A stretch of 44,970 nt of DNA from Bacilli bacterium (GTDB lineage Bacteria; Bacillota; Bacilli; Alicyclobacillales; SLC66). This document shows, in pieces, positions 1 to 10,400 of this stretch (the stretch's first letter is position 1; each line of letters opens with the position of its first letter). The notes beneath the pieces are model-generated. The model made no database searches and had not been told where the DNA came from. It saw only the letters and a list, made by a program, of their open reading frames with translations. The DNA is taken from contig JABEUY010000003.1 in the NCBI GenBank assembly GCA_013044175.1, forward strand, positions 1 through 44,970, read 5' to 3'. Both the position numbers and the translations under genes were made by a program.

Positions 1-2122
1 CAGCGCCCGTCACATTCGCTGCATCGGTTGTCGTTAATGAAAACAGACTCGGTGTTTTAAGAAAAGAGGTGAAATCTAGCGCATACGTTAACATTAAGGT
101 AGCAAACTGACGCGTCACCGCTTGGTGCGGTACAAAAACCGTACTTGGCGATAGCCATCCATCCGCATACGCTAATGCGATATATGGATAATTGACGTCG
201 GTCACAGGAACATCACGCATCGCTTGCAACATCGGTGCACTCAATGGTTTTCCTAACGCAGGTGTACCGAGCGCTTGCATCAATACGGCAAGAAATTGCC
301 CTTGCGTCATAGTAGCCGAAGGATGCACATCACCTTGTGAATCGACATATAAAAACCCTCTTGAAGCGAGTAACTGTACCTGAAGAGCGCCATCAATACC
401 AGATAGATCACGAATACTACCTGAATACGGGGCAAAATTAATCGGGCTAGTGGTATCGACAAAATTCCCCGAATGGGCATCTAATACTATACCTGTCATC
501 GGCGATGATCCAACATAAGCGAGTCGATCGCCTACTCGTGATTGCGCTGTTGTACCTTGCGTCTGAACGACATTCAGCGTTAAGGGAAATTGATGAAGCC
601 ATCGTTGGCCTGCTTGTGACAACGCCATCGCACCTTGTGTACTCGGAAATAGGGATGGAACGATGGGTTGTCGCCACGTAAAACTCTGCATTTTACCATT
701 GATCGGATTGATCACGAGATCGGCGAGATCACCTTGCACGGGCACTCCGTGAACAAAAGGTTGAATCCGATAATCAATCGACGGGTAATTTCCATACAAA
801 GAAGGCGTTAGCGACAAGCCTAGCGCACCGAGAGATTGTGGAAACTGCGCTTTAACAAAGGCAAGCGCGTCATTATAACGCGTTGTCACCGTGCCATTCG
901 GGTGTGATAAGGCGGCTGGGTAAGCACTTTGATCATCGAGAAAATTCGTTGCTTGTACCACATAGCCGCGCGTTGCATCGACAACTGCCGACGCTTGCGC
1001 TTCTTTGGCATCAAGAAAAATGAACGTCATCAGCGTATCTTGCGTGGTAAGATCGGTTGTCTTCTTCGTCAGGATCAGTCGCTCGTTGGTCGTAATCCCC
1101 AGAAACCGCTTCGCCAAAGATAACGCCATCGCTTTCGTCAAAGCTGAAGAAGGCATGCCAGGAAGTCGAGTCAAGCCACCAGGTTGAATGGGTTTCATCG
1201 TATTCGTAGGATGCGCAATCGAACTTCCCGTCGCATCGATCATTTGTCCCGTCTTCGCATCGATAACAGGAAAAATGGAGGAGGGCATCGCATAAGGAAA
1301 GGCCCATGACTGACCAGTTTTTACGACCATAGAAGGTTCATAGCCGAGAATCCAATGATTCCCCTTTTCGGAAGGTACGCTAACATAGGCGAGCTTTAGC
1401 CCTAGATCCGTCATGGCGCGTAGATTGGCTGTCGCCAATGGAAGACTCGCTGACGAGGGTGTTACCGCAAGCGATGACCATGCATCGGTGGCAAAAAGTA
1501 ATTGCCCTGAACTATCGATGATGAATTGAAAACCGTTAAAAGGTGCAACGATATGATGAACAAGACGAGAAAAGATAAAATGATAAGAAATCGCCCCAAC
1601 CAAAGGGCCTTGTCCTGTCAACGTAACGGGCAATAACGTTGTCGATCCCACTTGGTTAGGATACAACTTGTGCGCCCATGTCCATGCGATTTTCGTTAGC
1701 GCAGTTTGCGATAACTGTGGTGGAAAGTGAAATGGTTTACTCGGTAAACCAGTCTTTTGATACGAAAGAACAGTACCTGTCTTTGCATCGCAAAGAACAG
1801 ACACCGTCAACTTATCATCGGTCATCGGATTGACGACAGCAGGATTCGTATAGACCAGTTGGTAGACGACCTCGCCTGACGAAGTGGTCATCTCATTGTG
1901 CTTCGTAAGTACAAAACTTGCTGGAAGTGAAAAAAGATGAACCACCTTGGCAGATACCGTGCCTAACGATACTATCTGTGCAGGTTGTTTCGATGAATAA
2001 GCCAACGATACATTCGACATCATAAACCAGGAAAGTAGCAAAAAAGCGACGCAAACCAGCGAAAGAGCCTGCTGATTGCGTCGAATCCCCCGAATCTTGC
2101 TAAAAGCAAACTTCTTCAACAA
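1..2122 (-). CDS. Secreted YcdB/YcdC-like protein with C-terminal S-layer homology region (3' end outside window)
   Basis: An uninterrupted minus-strand frame runs from a TTG start to the window edge (about 707 residues seen), so the C-terminus is missing. The N-terminus is a signal peptide: Lys/Arg-rich start, hydrophobic stretch LSLVCVAFLLLSWFMM, and a probable cleavage after SLA near residue 42. The middle has repeated propeptide-like segments (for example AMALSLAKRFLGITTNERL) resembling YcdB/YcdC or PepSY-type domains. From about residue 580 it looks like S-layer homology repeats (GDVHPSATMTQGQFLAVLMQ, then DVPVTDVNYPYIALAYADGW), a family that anchors proteins to secondary cell-wall polymer. 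GAGGGG lies 6 bases before TTG 2122; the adjacent TTG 2119 is also possible. It follows purD by 79 bases on the same strand with no convincing terminator between, so read-through is possible. Exact function is unknown. Confidence 0.8.
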   Translation of the reverse strand, partial: MLKKFAFSKIRGIRRNQQALSLVCVAFLLLSWFMMSNVSLAYSSKQPAQIVSLGTVSAKVVHLFSLPASFVLTKHNEMTTSSGEVVYQLVYTNPAVVNPMTDDKLTVSVLCDAKTGTVLSYQKTGLPSKPFHFPPQLSQTALTKIAWTWAHKLYPNQVGSTTLLPVTLTGQGPLVGAISYHFIFSRLVHHIVAPFNGFQFIIDSSGQLLFATDAWSSLAVTPSSASLPLATANLRAMTDLGLKLAYVSVPSEKGNHWILGYEPSMVVKTGQSWAFPYAMPSSIFPVIDAKTGQMIDATGSSIAHPTNTMKPIQPGGLTRLPGMPSSALTKAMALSLAKRFLGITTNERLILTKKTTDLTTQDTLMTFIFLDAKEAQASAVVDATRGYVVQATNFLDDQSAYPAALSHPNGTVTTRYNDALAFVKAQFPQSLGALGLSLTPSLYGNYPSIDYRIQPFVHGVPVQGDLADLVINPINGKMQSFTWRQPIVPSLFPSTQGAMALSQAGQRWLHQFPLTLNVVQTQGTTAQSRVGDRLAYVGSSPMTGIVLDAHSGNFVDTTSPINFAPYSGSIRDLSGIDGALQVQLLASRGFLYVDSQGDVHPSATMTQGQFLAVLMQALGTPALGKPLSAPMLQAMRDVPVTDVNYPYIALAYADGWLSPSTVFVPHQAVTRQFATLMLTYALDFTSFLKTPSLFSLTTTDAANVTGA

Positions 2123-2201
2123 TACCGACCCCTCAACCAAGTGCTACTCCATAGACGACGACCGTGCCCAAAAAGTTTCAGCCAATAGCTTTTTATAGGA
2201 T

Positions 2202-3503
2202 TTATACGTTCAAATTCGATTTTCGTGTACCGATATCGCGCCGCATATGCATCCCTTCAAACGAGAGTGAATCAATCGCTTGATAGGCCTGTTGACGGGC
2301 TTGATCGAGCGTCGAAGCACGACTGACCACACCGAGCACGCGTCCCCCTGCCGTGACGATACGTCCTTGCTCATCAAAAGCGGTACCGGCATGAATCGCA
2401 TAGGCTTTCTGTGAAAGTGTAGCAAGGCCTTCAATTGGATACCCTTTCCTATAGGCACCAGGATAACCTTTAGAAGCAATTATGACACAAACTGTTGGTT
2501 GATTGGACCACATGATGGAAGTCTGCGCGATTTGATCTTTCGTAACGGATTCGAAGATCGACAAGATATCCGCCTCTAAAAGCTCCATAACCACTTGCGT
2601 CTCCGGATCGCCAAAGCGCACGTTAAATTCAATAACATATGGTTTCCCTGCTTGCACGATAATGCCGGCAAAGAGCACACCGCGAAACACGATCCCAGAA
2701 GCCGCCAGGTGTGCGACAAAGCGTTCAAAGATTTCGGTACGCACTTGATGGATCACATTCGCTGTCGCAATCGGGACAGGATAAAACGTACCCATACCAC
2801 CCGTATTGGGTCCAAGATCATCATCATATACTTGCTTATGATCTTGAATGGCTGGCATCATCTTAAATCCACTTTGATCGACAAAAGCCATCACCGATAA
2901 TTCTGGGCCATTGACAAACGCTTCGATGATCAACCGGCTGCCCGCATCACCAAATACACGATCTTGCATCGCTTCTTTGACCGCTCGGATCGCTTCCTCC
3001 TTGGTATAAGCTACCGTCACCCCTTTACCGGCAGCAAGACCATCCGCCTTGATCACGATCGGTAACGACTGTGCTTCAAGATACGTCAGCGCCTCAGTCA
3101 TGTCGGTAAATTCAGCATAAGAAGGCGTTGGAATTCCCGCTTGTTGCATAAATTTTTTCGCATACGCTTTACTGCTTTCTAATTGGGCAGCTTCACGATT
3201 CGGGCCAAAAATCGTTAACCCTGCGTCAAGAAAGGCGTCAACGATGCCGAGCGAAAGGGGAACTTCAGGACCGACTATCGTCAGATCCATCGCTTCTTCT
3301 TTCGCAAAGCGAAGCAAGCCTTCGACATCATCATCGGCGATAGGAACACACTTCGCAAGCGATGCCATACCAGGATTGCCTTTCGCTGCATACAAATCAG
3401 GCATCGGGATACCCTCTTGGTCAAAACGGCGTTTACCATCCAAAGTCAATTTACGAATGATCGCATGTTCGCGACCACCCGAACCAATAATCAGAATTTT
3501 CAA
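2202..3503 (-). CDS. purD: Phosphoribosylamine-glycine ligase (GARS)
   Basis: ATP-grasp enzyme joining phosphoribosylamine and glycine to form GAR, the second step of IMP synthesis in the cytoplasm. The N-terminal motif KILIIGSGGREHAI, the ATP-grasp segment KADGLAAGKGVTVA and the metal/ATP site EFNVRFGDPETQ are all present; 433 residues matches the family. Start: the longest frame begins at ATG 3512, but AAAGGA (3518-3513) is only 1 base from that codon and 9 bases from TTG 3503, which also gives the canonical N-terminus MKILIIGSGG, so I chose TTG 3503. Last gene of the pur operon, 20 bases after purH. Confidence 0.96.
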   Translation of the reverse strand: MKILIIGSGGREHAIIRKLTLDGKRRFDQEGIPMPDLYAAKGNPGMASLAKCVPIADDDVEGLLRFAKEEAMDLTIVGPEVPLSLGIVDAFLDAGLTIFGPNREAAQLESSKAYAKKFMQQAGIPTPSYAEFTDMTEALTYLEAQSLPIVIKADGLAAGKGVTVAYTKEEAIRAVKEAMQDRVFGDAGSRLIIEAFVNGPELSVMAFVDQSGFKMMPAIQDHKQVYDDDLGPNTGGMGTFYPVPIATANVIHQVRTEIFERFVAHLAASGIVFRGVLFAGIIVQAGKPYVIEFNVRFGDPETQVVMELLEADILSIFESVTKDQIAQTSIMWSNQPTVCVIIASKGYPGAYRKGYPIEGLATLSQKAYAIHAGTAFDEQGRIVTAGGRVLGVVSRASTLDQARQQAYQAIDSLSFEGMHMRRDIGTRKSNLNV

Positions 3504-3523
3504 AACAAACATTCCTTTATCGC

Positions 3524-5059
3524 TTAATGTTTGAAATGACGAACACCGGTGAAAACCATCGCGATACCATGCTCATCAGCGACATCGATCGAAGCTTGAT
3601 CTTTAATCGAACCACCTGGTTGGATGATTGCCGTTACGCCGGCTTTCACCGCTTCTTCCACCGTGTCAGGCATCGGGAAAAACGCGTCAGAAGCCATCAC
3701 GCTGCTTCGACTGAGATCGCCCGCTTGCTCAATGGCGATTTTCGCAGCGCCAACGCGATTCATCTGCCCTGCACCGACACCGATCGTCTGCCCCTCTTTC
3801 GTCAAGACAATCGCATTGGATTTCACATGCTTAACGACGCGCCAAGCAAAAAGCAATTCATTGACCTCTTGCTCGGTTGGCTTGCGTTTCGTCACGACTT
3901 TGAGATCTTCCACGCCGATCGTTTTAGCATCCGCATCTTGCACGAGAAAGCCACCCGTGACACTTTTCATCGCAAAGCGACGCATAACTTCTCGGTTTAA
4001 GCTCGGTAACAACAGAACACGAACATTTTTCTTTTTACTTAACCGTTCTAATGCACCCTCTGTAAAAGATGGGGCGATCACGATTTCTAAAAAAAGTTCA
4101 GTGAGCGCTTGCGCCATTTCTTCGGTCACTTCGCGATTGCTCGCCACAATACCCCCGAAAATTGAGATCGGATCTGCCGCGTACGCACGCTCCCAAGCTT
4201 CAAAAATCGTATCACCGGTGCCAACACCACAAGGATTCATGTGTTTGAGCGCAACCACTGTCGGTTGATCGAATTCCGTAATCAGATCGATCGCAGCGCC
4301 AGCATCTTGAATGTTGTTATACGATAATTCTTTTCCTTGCACTTGCGTAGCATCGACAAGGGACGGCGTTTCAGCAAAATGACTCTGATAGAAAGCGGCC
4401 GTCTGATGCGGATTTTCTCCATATCGCAAACCTTGGACTTTCGTAAATGCAACGGTGAGATCCTCTGGATAAGCAGCACCCGTTTTCTTCGTTAAGTAAT
4501 CAGCGATAATCGCATCGTACTTCGCCGTATGACGAAACACTTTAGCACACAGCAAAAAACGTTCTTCTTCGCTAAATGGTTCTTGATGATCCAGTTTCGC
4601 GATGATCATCGGATAATCTGCAGGGTCGACGGCCGTGACGACAAACCGATAATTTTTCGCCGCAGCACGAAGCATACTCGGACCGCCGATATCGATATTT
4701 TCGATCGCTTCTTCAAGCACGACATCGGGATTCGCAATCGTTTTGGCAAACGGATAGAGATTGACGATCACAAAATCGATTAATCCGATACCATGTTCTT
4801 TGATGGCTTGCATATGGGAAGTTTCATCGCGTAAGGCAAGCAGTCCACCATGAATCATCGGATGAAGCGTTTTTACCCGACCATCCATCATCTCTGGAAA
4901 TCCTGTAATCGCCGAAACTTCGGTGACAGCCACGCCCGCTTGCGACAGCGCTTTATAGGTACCACCTGTCGAAACGATTTCGATTCCTGCCCTTACAAGC
5001 GCTTTTCCTAGTTCGACGATACCCGTTTTGTCCGACACACTGATAAGAGCTCTAGCCAT
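3524..5059 (-). CDS. purH: Bifunctional AICAR formyltransferase / IMP cyclohydrolase
   Basis: Catalyses the last two steps to IMP: formylation of AICAR with 10-formyl-THF and ring closure. The N-terminal MGS-like cyclohydrolase domain (ALISVSDKTGIVELGKAL; DGRVKTLHPMIHGGLLALR) is followed by the transformylase domain with GENPHQTAAFY and the catalytic Lys-His of LKHMNPCGVGTG. Length is 511 residues, as in B. subtilis. ATG start with AAAGGAGA just upstream. Lies 12 bases after purN and 20 before purD in the operon. Confidence 0.98.
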   Translation of the reverse strand: MARALISVSDKTGIVELGKALVRAGIEIVSTGGTYKALSQAGVAVTEVSAITGFPEMMDGRVKTLHPMIHGGLLALRDETSHMQAIKEHGIGLIDFVIVNLYPFAKTIANPDVVLEEAIENIDIGGPSMLRAAAKNYRFVVTAVDPADYPMIIAKLDHQEPFSEEERFLLCAKVFRHTAKYDAIIADYLTKKTGAAYPEDLTVAFTKVQGLRYGENPHQTAAFYQSHFAETPSLVDATQVQGKELSYNNIQDAGAAIDLITEFDQPTVVALKHMNPCGVGTGDTIFEAWERAYAADPISIFGGIVASNREVTEEMAQALTELFLEIVIAPSFTEGALERLSKKKNVRVLLLPSLNREVMRRFAMKSVTGGFLVQDADAKTIGVEDLKVVTKRKPTEQEVNELLFAWRVVKHVKSNAIVLTKEGQTIGVGAGQMNRVGAAKIAIEQAGDLSRSSVMASDAFFPMPDTVEEAVKAGVTAIIQPGGSIKDQASIDVADEHGIAMVFTGVRHFKH

Positions 5060-5071
5060 AATGGGTCTCCT

Positions 5072-5653
5072 TTAAGGATGTATTTGACAAAGCATGCGTA
5101 CGACTTTCGGAAGAATCTCATGTTCTGCTTCATGGATACGATGGGTCAATGTCTCGATCGTATCCTCCGATAAGATCGCTACGCGTTTTTGCGCAATCAA
5201 TGGGCCCCCATCCAGATCTGCTGTCACATAATGAACAGAAACGCCAGTCTCTGCAACTTTCGCTTCAAAGGCTTGTCCGATCGCATCGAGTCCTTTAAAA
5301 GCCGGTAATAAAGACGGATGCAAATTGATGATGCGACCTTGATAAGTTTCCAGCAAAGCGAGGCCAACCAGTCGCATATACCCGGCTAAAACGACGAGGG
5401 TGACGTGATGCTTGTGCAGTTCACGAATCACCATGCGTTCCCATACCGAACGACCACCGGCATCTTTATGATCGATCGCAAAAACTGGAAGGCCGACTTC
5501 TCTAGCAAACGCCACAGCCTTACTCTCTGGCTTGTCGCTGATGACGAGCGACAAATAGCCGGGAGCGATTTCCCCGGCTTGTTGAGCAGCGTAAAGATTC
5601 CGTAAATTCGATCCTGTACCCGAAGCAAATACGGCTATGGAGACGGCCGACAT
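5072..5653 (-). CDS. purN: Phosphoribosylglycinamide formyltransferase (GART)
   Basis: Transfers formyl from 10-formyl-THF to GAR. Seen: phosphate-binding FASGTGSNLRNL at the N-terminus, the active-site signature INLHPSLLPAFKG with its catalytic His, and the Asp motif HYVTADLDGGPLI; 193 residues. The longest frame starts at 5677, overlapping the end of purM, but a very strong GGGGGGAG sits about 6 bases before ATG 5653, so that start was chosen. This leaves a 20-base gap after purM that contains the ribosome binding site. Confidence 0.96.
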   Translation of the reverse strand: MSAVSIAVFASGTGSNLRNLYAAQQAGEIAPGYLSLVISDKPESKAVAFAREVGLPVFAIDHKDAGGRSVWERMVIRELHKHHVTLVVLAGYMRLVGLALLETYQGRIINLHPSLLPAFKGLDAIGQAFEAKVAETGVSVHYVTADLDGGPLIAQKRVAILSEDTIETLTHRIHEAEHEILPKVVRMLCQIHP

Positions 5654-5673
5654 GCTATTCTCCCCCCTGCTTG

Positions 5674-6708
5674 TCAATCGCTAAAGGTAACACCGGAACC
5701 TTTTTGCACAACGCCTATACGACGAGGCGATGTACCAGATGCTTCTAATAAGCGAATCGTTAACGCCGCATCGTCATGCGCAACGATGATGACGTAGCCG
5801 ATCCCCATATTCCACGTACGATATAATGTCTCATTGCTGATTGATTGTAGCGCGGCAAGAAAGCGAAAAACAGCTGGTTGTTCCCACGTGCTACGATCGA
5901 TCAGACAACCGAGTCCTTCTGGCAATGCACGCGGCACATTTTCACTTAAACCACCACCGGTGATATGCGCCATGCCGTGAATGTTCACTTGTTCTAAAAG
6001 CGCCAACACGGGCTTGACGTAGATCGCCGTCGGCATCAAGAGCGCTTCGCCAACCGTTTGTGTACCGTCTGGCAACAAGTCATCATACGAAACGCCATGA
6101 ACTTGGAGCAATTTTCGAACGAGCGAAAAGCCATTGGAATGTACGCCAGTTGAAGGAAGACCGATCAGGACATCACCTTCTTGAACGCGGCTTGCGTCCA
6201 TCATGTTTGCTTTTTCTACGACGCCTACGCTAAAGCCTGCGATATCATATTCACCGACTTCATACATGCCTGGCATCTCCGCTGTCTCCCCTCCGATTAA
6301 GGCACATCCCGCTTGCACACAACCATCAGCTATCCCTTTGACGACTTGTTCCATAATGTGCGGTGAAAGTTTGCCTGTCGCGAAATAATCGAGGAAAAAA
6401 AGCGGTTCGGCCCCCATCGCCAAGATATCATTGACGCACATGGCCACCGCATCGATCCCGATCGTATCATGGCGATCCAGCGCAAAAGCGAGCTTCAACT
6501 TCGTGCCCACGCCATCCGTACCAGAGACGAGAACTGGCTCTTGATAGCGATCTTTATCAAAGGAAAAGCCACCGCCAAACCCGCCTAATGACCCGAGCAC
6601 TTCTTTGCGCATCGTGCGTTTGACATGCGGTTTGATCCGTTCGACCGCTTCATTGCCCGCGTCGATATCAACGCCCGATTCTCGATATAAATCTTCCTGA
6701 TTCGCCAC
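5674..6708 (-). CDS. purM: Phosphoribosylformylglycinamidine cyclo-ligase (AIR synthetase)
   Basis: ATP-dependent closure of FGAM to AIR. Family motifs in order: glycine-rich segment LGGFGGGFSF, VSGTDGVGTKLKLAF, GIDAVAMCVNDILAMGAEPL, LIGGETAEMPGMY and HITGGGLSENVPRALP; 344 residues is the usual size. The start is GTG 6708; AAAGGTGAG precedes it and contains the purF stop codon, so purF and purM are probably translationally coupled (gap 6 bases). Confidence 0.97.
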   Translation of the reverse strand: MANQEDLYRESGVDIDAGNEAVERIKPHVKRTMRKEVLGSLGGFGGGFSFDKDRYQEPVLVSGTDGVGTKLKLAFALDRHDTIGIDAVAMCVNDILAMGAEPLFFLDYFATGKLSPHIMEQVVKGIADGCVQAGCALIGGETAEMPGMYEVGEYDIAGFSVGVVEKANMMDASRVQEGDVLIGLPSTGVHSNGFSLVRKLLQVHGVSYDDLLPDGTQTVGEALLMPTAIYVKPVLALLEQVNIHGMAHITGGGLSENVPRALPEGLGCLIDRSTWEQPAVFRFLAALQSISNETLYRTWNMGIGYVIIVAHDDAALTIRLLEASGTSPRRIGVVQKGSGVTFSD

Positions 6709-6714
6709 GCATTC

Positions 6715-8124
6715 TCACCTTTCTAACGATCGTAAAGGATAGATTTCTGTCGGATAATTTCCCGTAAAGCAAGCGTTACAAAAACCATGATGCTCTTTTC
6801 CTTGAACGCCAAACACAGAGAGCATCTCTTCTTCATCAAGGAACGAAAGACTGTCCGCTCCGATAAAAGCCTGAATTTCCGAAACGGTTTTTCTCGCAGC
6901 GATCAATTCTTCACGCTGTGATGTGTCAATTCCATAATAACAGGAATGTTTCACCGGTGGTGAAGTGATTCTTACGTGAACTTCAGTCGCACCCGCTTCA
7001 CGCAATAATCCGACGAGTCGCGCACTTGTCGTGCCGCGAACAACCGAATCATCCACCATCACAACGCGTTTGTTTTCAACGATTTTGCGAACGGCGTTTA
7101 ATTTAAGACGAACTGCGATATTGCGCAATTCTTGTGTCGGCTGAATAAACGTACGTCCGCTGTATTTATTTTTAATCAATCCGATTTCATACGGAATCGC
7201 CAATTCTTCCGCAAATCCGATCGCGGCTGAAATGCTCGAATCAGGAACGCCGATCACGACATCCGCTTCTACCGGAGCTTGTTTGGCGAGCACTTTGCCA
7301 AGCTGCTTTCTTACCGTATGCACATTAAAACCATCGATATCACTGTCAGGTCGCGCGAAATAGATATACTCAAACGTACAAAGTGCTTTTCGCGAAGCGG
7401 TTGCGTAGATCTCCGCATGCAAACCGTCTTTATCGATCACAACCATCTCGCCCGGTTCAAGATCACGTACGAATTGCGCACCGATCGTATCAAAAGCACA
7501 GGTTTCCGACGCGACGACATAAGCGCCTTCGACCTTCCCGATCGCAAGGGGACGAAGGCCATGCGGATCGCGAATCGCGATCAATTGATCGTCCGTCAGG
7601 ATGATTAAAGCAAAACCACCTTTTAACATTGGCAAACTCACACGCACATTTTCAACGATCGTGGAAAACGCGCCACGCGCGATTAAGTGCGCGATCACTT
7701 CCGTATCGCTCGTTGATTGAAAGATACTGCCTTGGTTCTCAAGATGATCATGAAGTGGTCTTGCATTGACCAGGTTGCCATTATGACCGATCGCAAGATT
7801 ACCTTGACGAAAAGAAAAGACAAGCGGTTGTGCATTGGCGACATTGCTTTCGCCTGTCGTCGAATAACGGACATGCCCAACGGCCGCCGAGCCTTTAAGA
7901 TGATGCAATCGATCCCCACCAAATACCTCGGTCACAAGCCCCATGGCACGGTGGCTATGCATCGTAAAGCCATCAATCGTCGCAATCCCTGCGCTTTCTT
8001 GACCACGATGCTGAAGCGCATATAGGCCATAATACGTCAGTTGCGCAGCTTGCGGATGACCCCACACGCCAAACACACCGCACTCTTCATGCATCTTATC
8101 GAAAATCTCATCATCGAAAGACAC
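6715..8124 (-). CDS. purF: Amidophosphoribosyltransferase
   Basis: First committed step of purine synthesis (PRPP plus glutamine to phosphoribosylamine). The glutaminase nucleophile is the Cys of EECGVFGVWG, residue 15 from the chosen start; the short segment before it is a propeptide, as in the Bacillus-type enzyme. The PRPP loop is VVMVDDSVVRGTTSARL. Candidate ligands for the regulatory 4Fe-4S cluster of this class are visible as CTFEY, HSCYYG and FCNACF. Start: AAAGGAGG is 9 bases from GTG 8124 but only 3 from the alternative TTG 8130. Gap to purL 26 bases, to purM 6 bases. Confidence 0.97.
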   Translation of the reverse strand: MSFDDEIFDKMHEECGVFGVWGHPQAAQLTYYGLYALQHRGQESAGIATIDGFTMHSHRAMGLVTEVFGGDRLHHLKGSAAVGHVRYSTTGESNVANAQPLVFSFRQGNLAIGHNGNLVNARPLHDHLENQGSIFQSTSDTEVIAHLIARGAFSTIVENVRVSLPMLKGGFALIILTDDQLIAIRDPHGLRPLAIGKVEGAYVVASETCAFDTIGAQFVRDLEPGEMVVIDKDGLHAEIYATASRKALCTFEYIYFARPDSDIDGFNVHTVRKQLGKVLAKQAPVEADVVIGVPDSSISAAIGFAEELAIPYEIGLIKNKYSGRTFIQPTQELRNIAVRLKLNAVRKIVENKRVVMVDDSVVRGTTSARLVGLLREAGATEVHVRITSPPVKHSCYYGIDTSQREELIAARKTVSEIQAFIGADSLSFLDEEEMLSVFGVQGKEHHGFCNACFTGNYPTEIYPLRSLER

Positions 8125-8150
8125 GCTCAAGGGCCTCCTTTATCGCCATA

Positions 8151-10400
8151 TCACTGCATTTGTCGACGTATCGAATCGCGCCAAGAAGCGGTGATTTCTT
8201 CTAACGTCGCACAAAGTATCTGCTTTGTATTTTGTTGCACTTCAAAGTGAAGCTGTTCCGTGACTTTCGCGATCGCCATACAGGTAACACCCGCTTTGTC
8301 AGCCAGTTGTTGAACATGTTCAACGTCAGCAGGTTTGACTTCAAGAAGGATTCTTGAAGGCTGTTCGCCAAAGCAAAGGGCTGTCAACGATAGCGGATCG
8401 GTCGTATCGGGGAGTGTCACCGTGACGCCTAATCCACCATCGATGCCCATCTCAGCGAGTGCGACGAGCAATCCACCATCGGACAGATCGTGCGCAGCTT
8501 GGACAGCACCTTGTTGAATAGCCGCTAAAGTGACATCTTGTAATGCTTTTTCCTTTTGCAAATCAATCGCAGGCATCGCATAGGAAAGGGCATTTTGTGG
8601 TTGTTTGATCGCAAGATATTCTGAACCGGCAAGCGCTTTTGGCTGTGGTTGAATTTCTCCGAGCAACAACAGCACATCACCAACATATTTGACCGCCGAA
8701 GTCGTGATATGCTCACGATTTTCGATCAAACCAACCATACCGACAATCGGCGTCGGGTAAATGTCGATACCATGCGATTCGTTATATAACGAGACGTTGC
8801 CTCCGATGACTGGCGTATCGAGAACACGACAAGCTTCACTCAGCCCGTCGATCGACCGTTCAAACTGATAAAAGATTTCCGCTTTTTCTGGATTGCCATA
8901 ATTCAAGCAATCGGTGATCGCCAGTGGTTTCGCACCGGAGCACACGAGATTGCGCGCCGCTTCGGCGACAGCCATTGCGCCACCTTCATACGGATCGAGA
9001 TAGACTTGACGGCCATTGCCATCGGTCACCAAGGCGATCGCTTTCTTGGAATCAGGAATACCGACAACGGCAGCATCCGATCCAGGACGCACGAACGTTT
9101 CGGTGCGAACCATCGAATCGTATTGGTTATAGACCCATTCTTTACTCGCGATCGTCGGACTCGAAAGTAACGCCAACAAATCATGATGGAGATCGGTCGA
9201 AGCAAGTGAAGCCGGAATAACTTCTTCAAGGGTATCGAGATAAGTAGGACGCATAGAAGGACGATTGGCGATCGGCGCGTCATCGACAAGCGCTGTTACG
9301 GGCATTTTTGCCGCGATGTCTTCCCCATCGACGATCGTTAGAAAACCATCATCGGTAACTTGGCCAATCACGGTAGCTTCCAGTCCCCACTTTTCAAAGA
9401 TGCGATACGCGATGTCTTCTTCGCCACGCTTCATCACAACAAGCATCCGTTCTTGCGATTCAGAAAGCATCATTTCATATGGAGACATCCCAGTTTCACG
9501 GACGGGTACCTTACTGACATCGAGGATCAAACCACTGCCTGCACGACTAGCCATCTCCGCGGAAGAAGACGTTAAGCCAGCAGCACCCATATCTTGAATA
9601 CCGACCACTTTACCCGTATCGATCAATTCCAGACAAGCTTCGAGTAATAATTTTTCCATGAACGGATCGCCCACTTGCACAGCGGAACGTTCTTTCGCAT
9701 GCGGATCTTGCGTCGAAGCAAACGTCGCACCGTGAATACCGTCACGACCGGTCTTCGCACCGACGACGAGCACAGGATTTCCGATACCACTTGCCGTACC
9801 TTTGGCGATTTTGTCATGAACGATCACACCCACACACATCGCATTGACCAAAGGATTGTGCGAATAACGATCATCAAAGACAACTTCGCCACCCACAGTC
9901 GGTATGCCGATACAGTTGCCATAACCGCCGATTCCGGCAACGGAATGGGAAAAAAGATAACGATTATGCGCATCCTCTAACGTTCCAAAGCGCAGGCTAT
10001 TAAGCAAGGCGATCGGACGTGCGCCCATCGTAAAAACATCGCGGATAATCCCGCCGACGCCTGTCGCCGCACCTTGATACGGTTCGATCGCCGTCGGGTG
10101 ATTATGACTTTCCATTTTAAAGACCACAGCGAGTTGATCGCCGATATCGACGATACCCGCATTTTCTCCAGGGCCTTGCAAGACGCGCTCTCCGGTCGTC
10201 GGGAAACGACGCAAGACAGGGCGTGAGCTTTTGTAGCTACAATGTTCGGACCACATCACACTAAAAACGCCCGTCTCAACATAGTTCGGTAGACGATCCA
10301 TATGCGTGACGATCTGATCATACTCCGCATCGGTCAAACCGAACGTCCGATAGATCTTTTGGTCTTTAACTTCTTGTGCACTCGGTTCACCGTACGCCAT
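8151..10400 (-). CDS. purL: FGAM synthase subunit PurL (small type)
   Basis: Synthetase subunit converting FGAR to FGAM with ammonia delivered by PurQ, in complex with PurS. The 749-residue length and separate purS and purQ genes define the Gram-positive small-PurL system. Motifs seen: [16 protein letters not shown] with the catalytic His, [33 protein letters not shown] and [17 protein letters not shown] start, preceded by GGAGGG at 6 bases lying inside the end of purQ; the genes overlap by 14 bases, implying coupled translation. Confidence 0.98.
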   Translation of the reverse strand: MAYGEPSAQEVKDQKIYRTFGLTDAEYDQIVTHMDRLPNYVETGVFSVMWSEHCSYKSSRPVLRRFPTTGERVLQGPGENAGIVDIGDQLAVVFKMESHNHPTAIEPYQGAATGVGGIIRDVFTMGARPIALLNSLRFGTLEDAHNRYLFSHSVAGIGGYGNCIGIPTVGGEVVFDDRYSHNPLVNAMCVGVIVHDKIAKGTASGIGNPVLVVGAKTGRDGIHGATFASTQDPHAKERSAVQVGDPFMEKLLLEACLELIDTGKVVGIQDMGAAGLTSSSAEMASRAGSGLILDVSKVPVRETGMSPYEMMLSESQERMLVVMKRGEEDIAYRIFEKWGLEATVIGQVTDDGFLTIVDGEDIAAKMPVTALVDDAPIANRPSMRPTYLDTLEEVIPASLASTDLHHDLLALLSSPTIASKEWVYNQYDSMVRTETFVRPGSDAAVVGIPDSKKAIALVTDGNGRQVYLDPYEGGAMAVAEAARNLVCSGAKPLAITDCLNYGNPEKAEIFYQFERSIDGLSEACRVLDTPVIGGNVSLYNESHGIDIYPTPIVGMVGLIENREHITTSAVKYVGDVLLLLGEIQPQPKALAGSEYLAIKQPQNALSYAMPAIDLQKEKALQDVTLAAIQQGAVQAAHDLSDGGLLVALAEMGIDGGLGVTVTLPDTTDPLSLTALCFGEQPSRILLEVKPADVEHVQQLADKAGVTCMAIAKVTEQLHFEVQQNTKQILCATLEEITASWRDSIRRQMQ

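Noticed and set aside
929-1307. Several short open frames on both strands around 0.9-1.3 kb
   Set aside because: They are shadows of the long minus-strand frame that runs from 2122 to the window edge, which has a signal peptide, consistent codon use and no stop.
2123-2201. Terminator between purD and the SLH-type gene
   Set aside because: Only a weak AAAAAG/CTTTTT pairing with a 13-base loop; no GC stem or proper T run.
3527-4268. Plus-strand frames of 157 and 214 codons opposite purH
   Set aside because: They lie entirely antisense to purH, have no ribosome binding site and show no recognisable motif.
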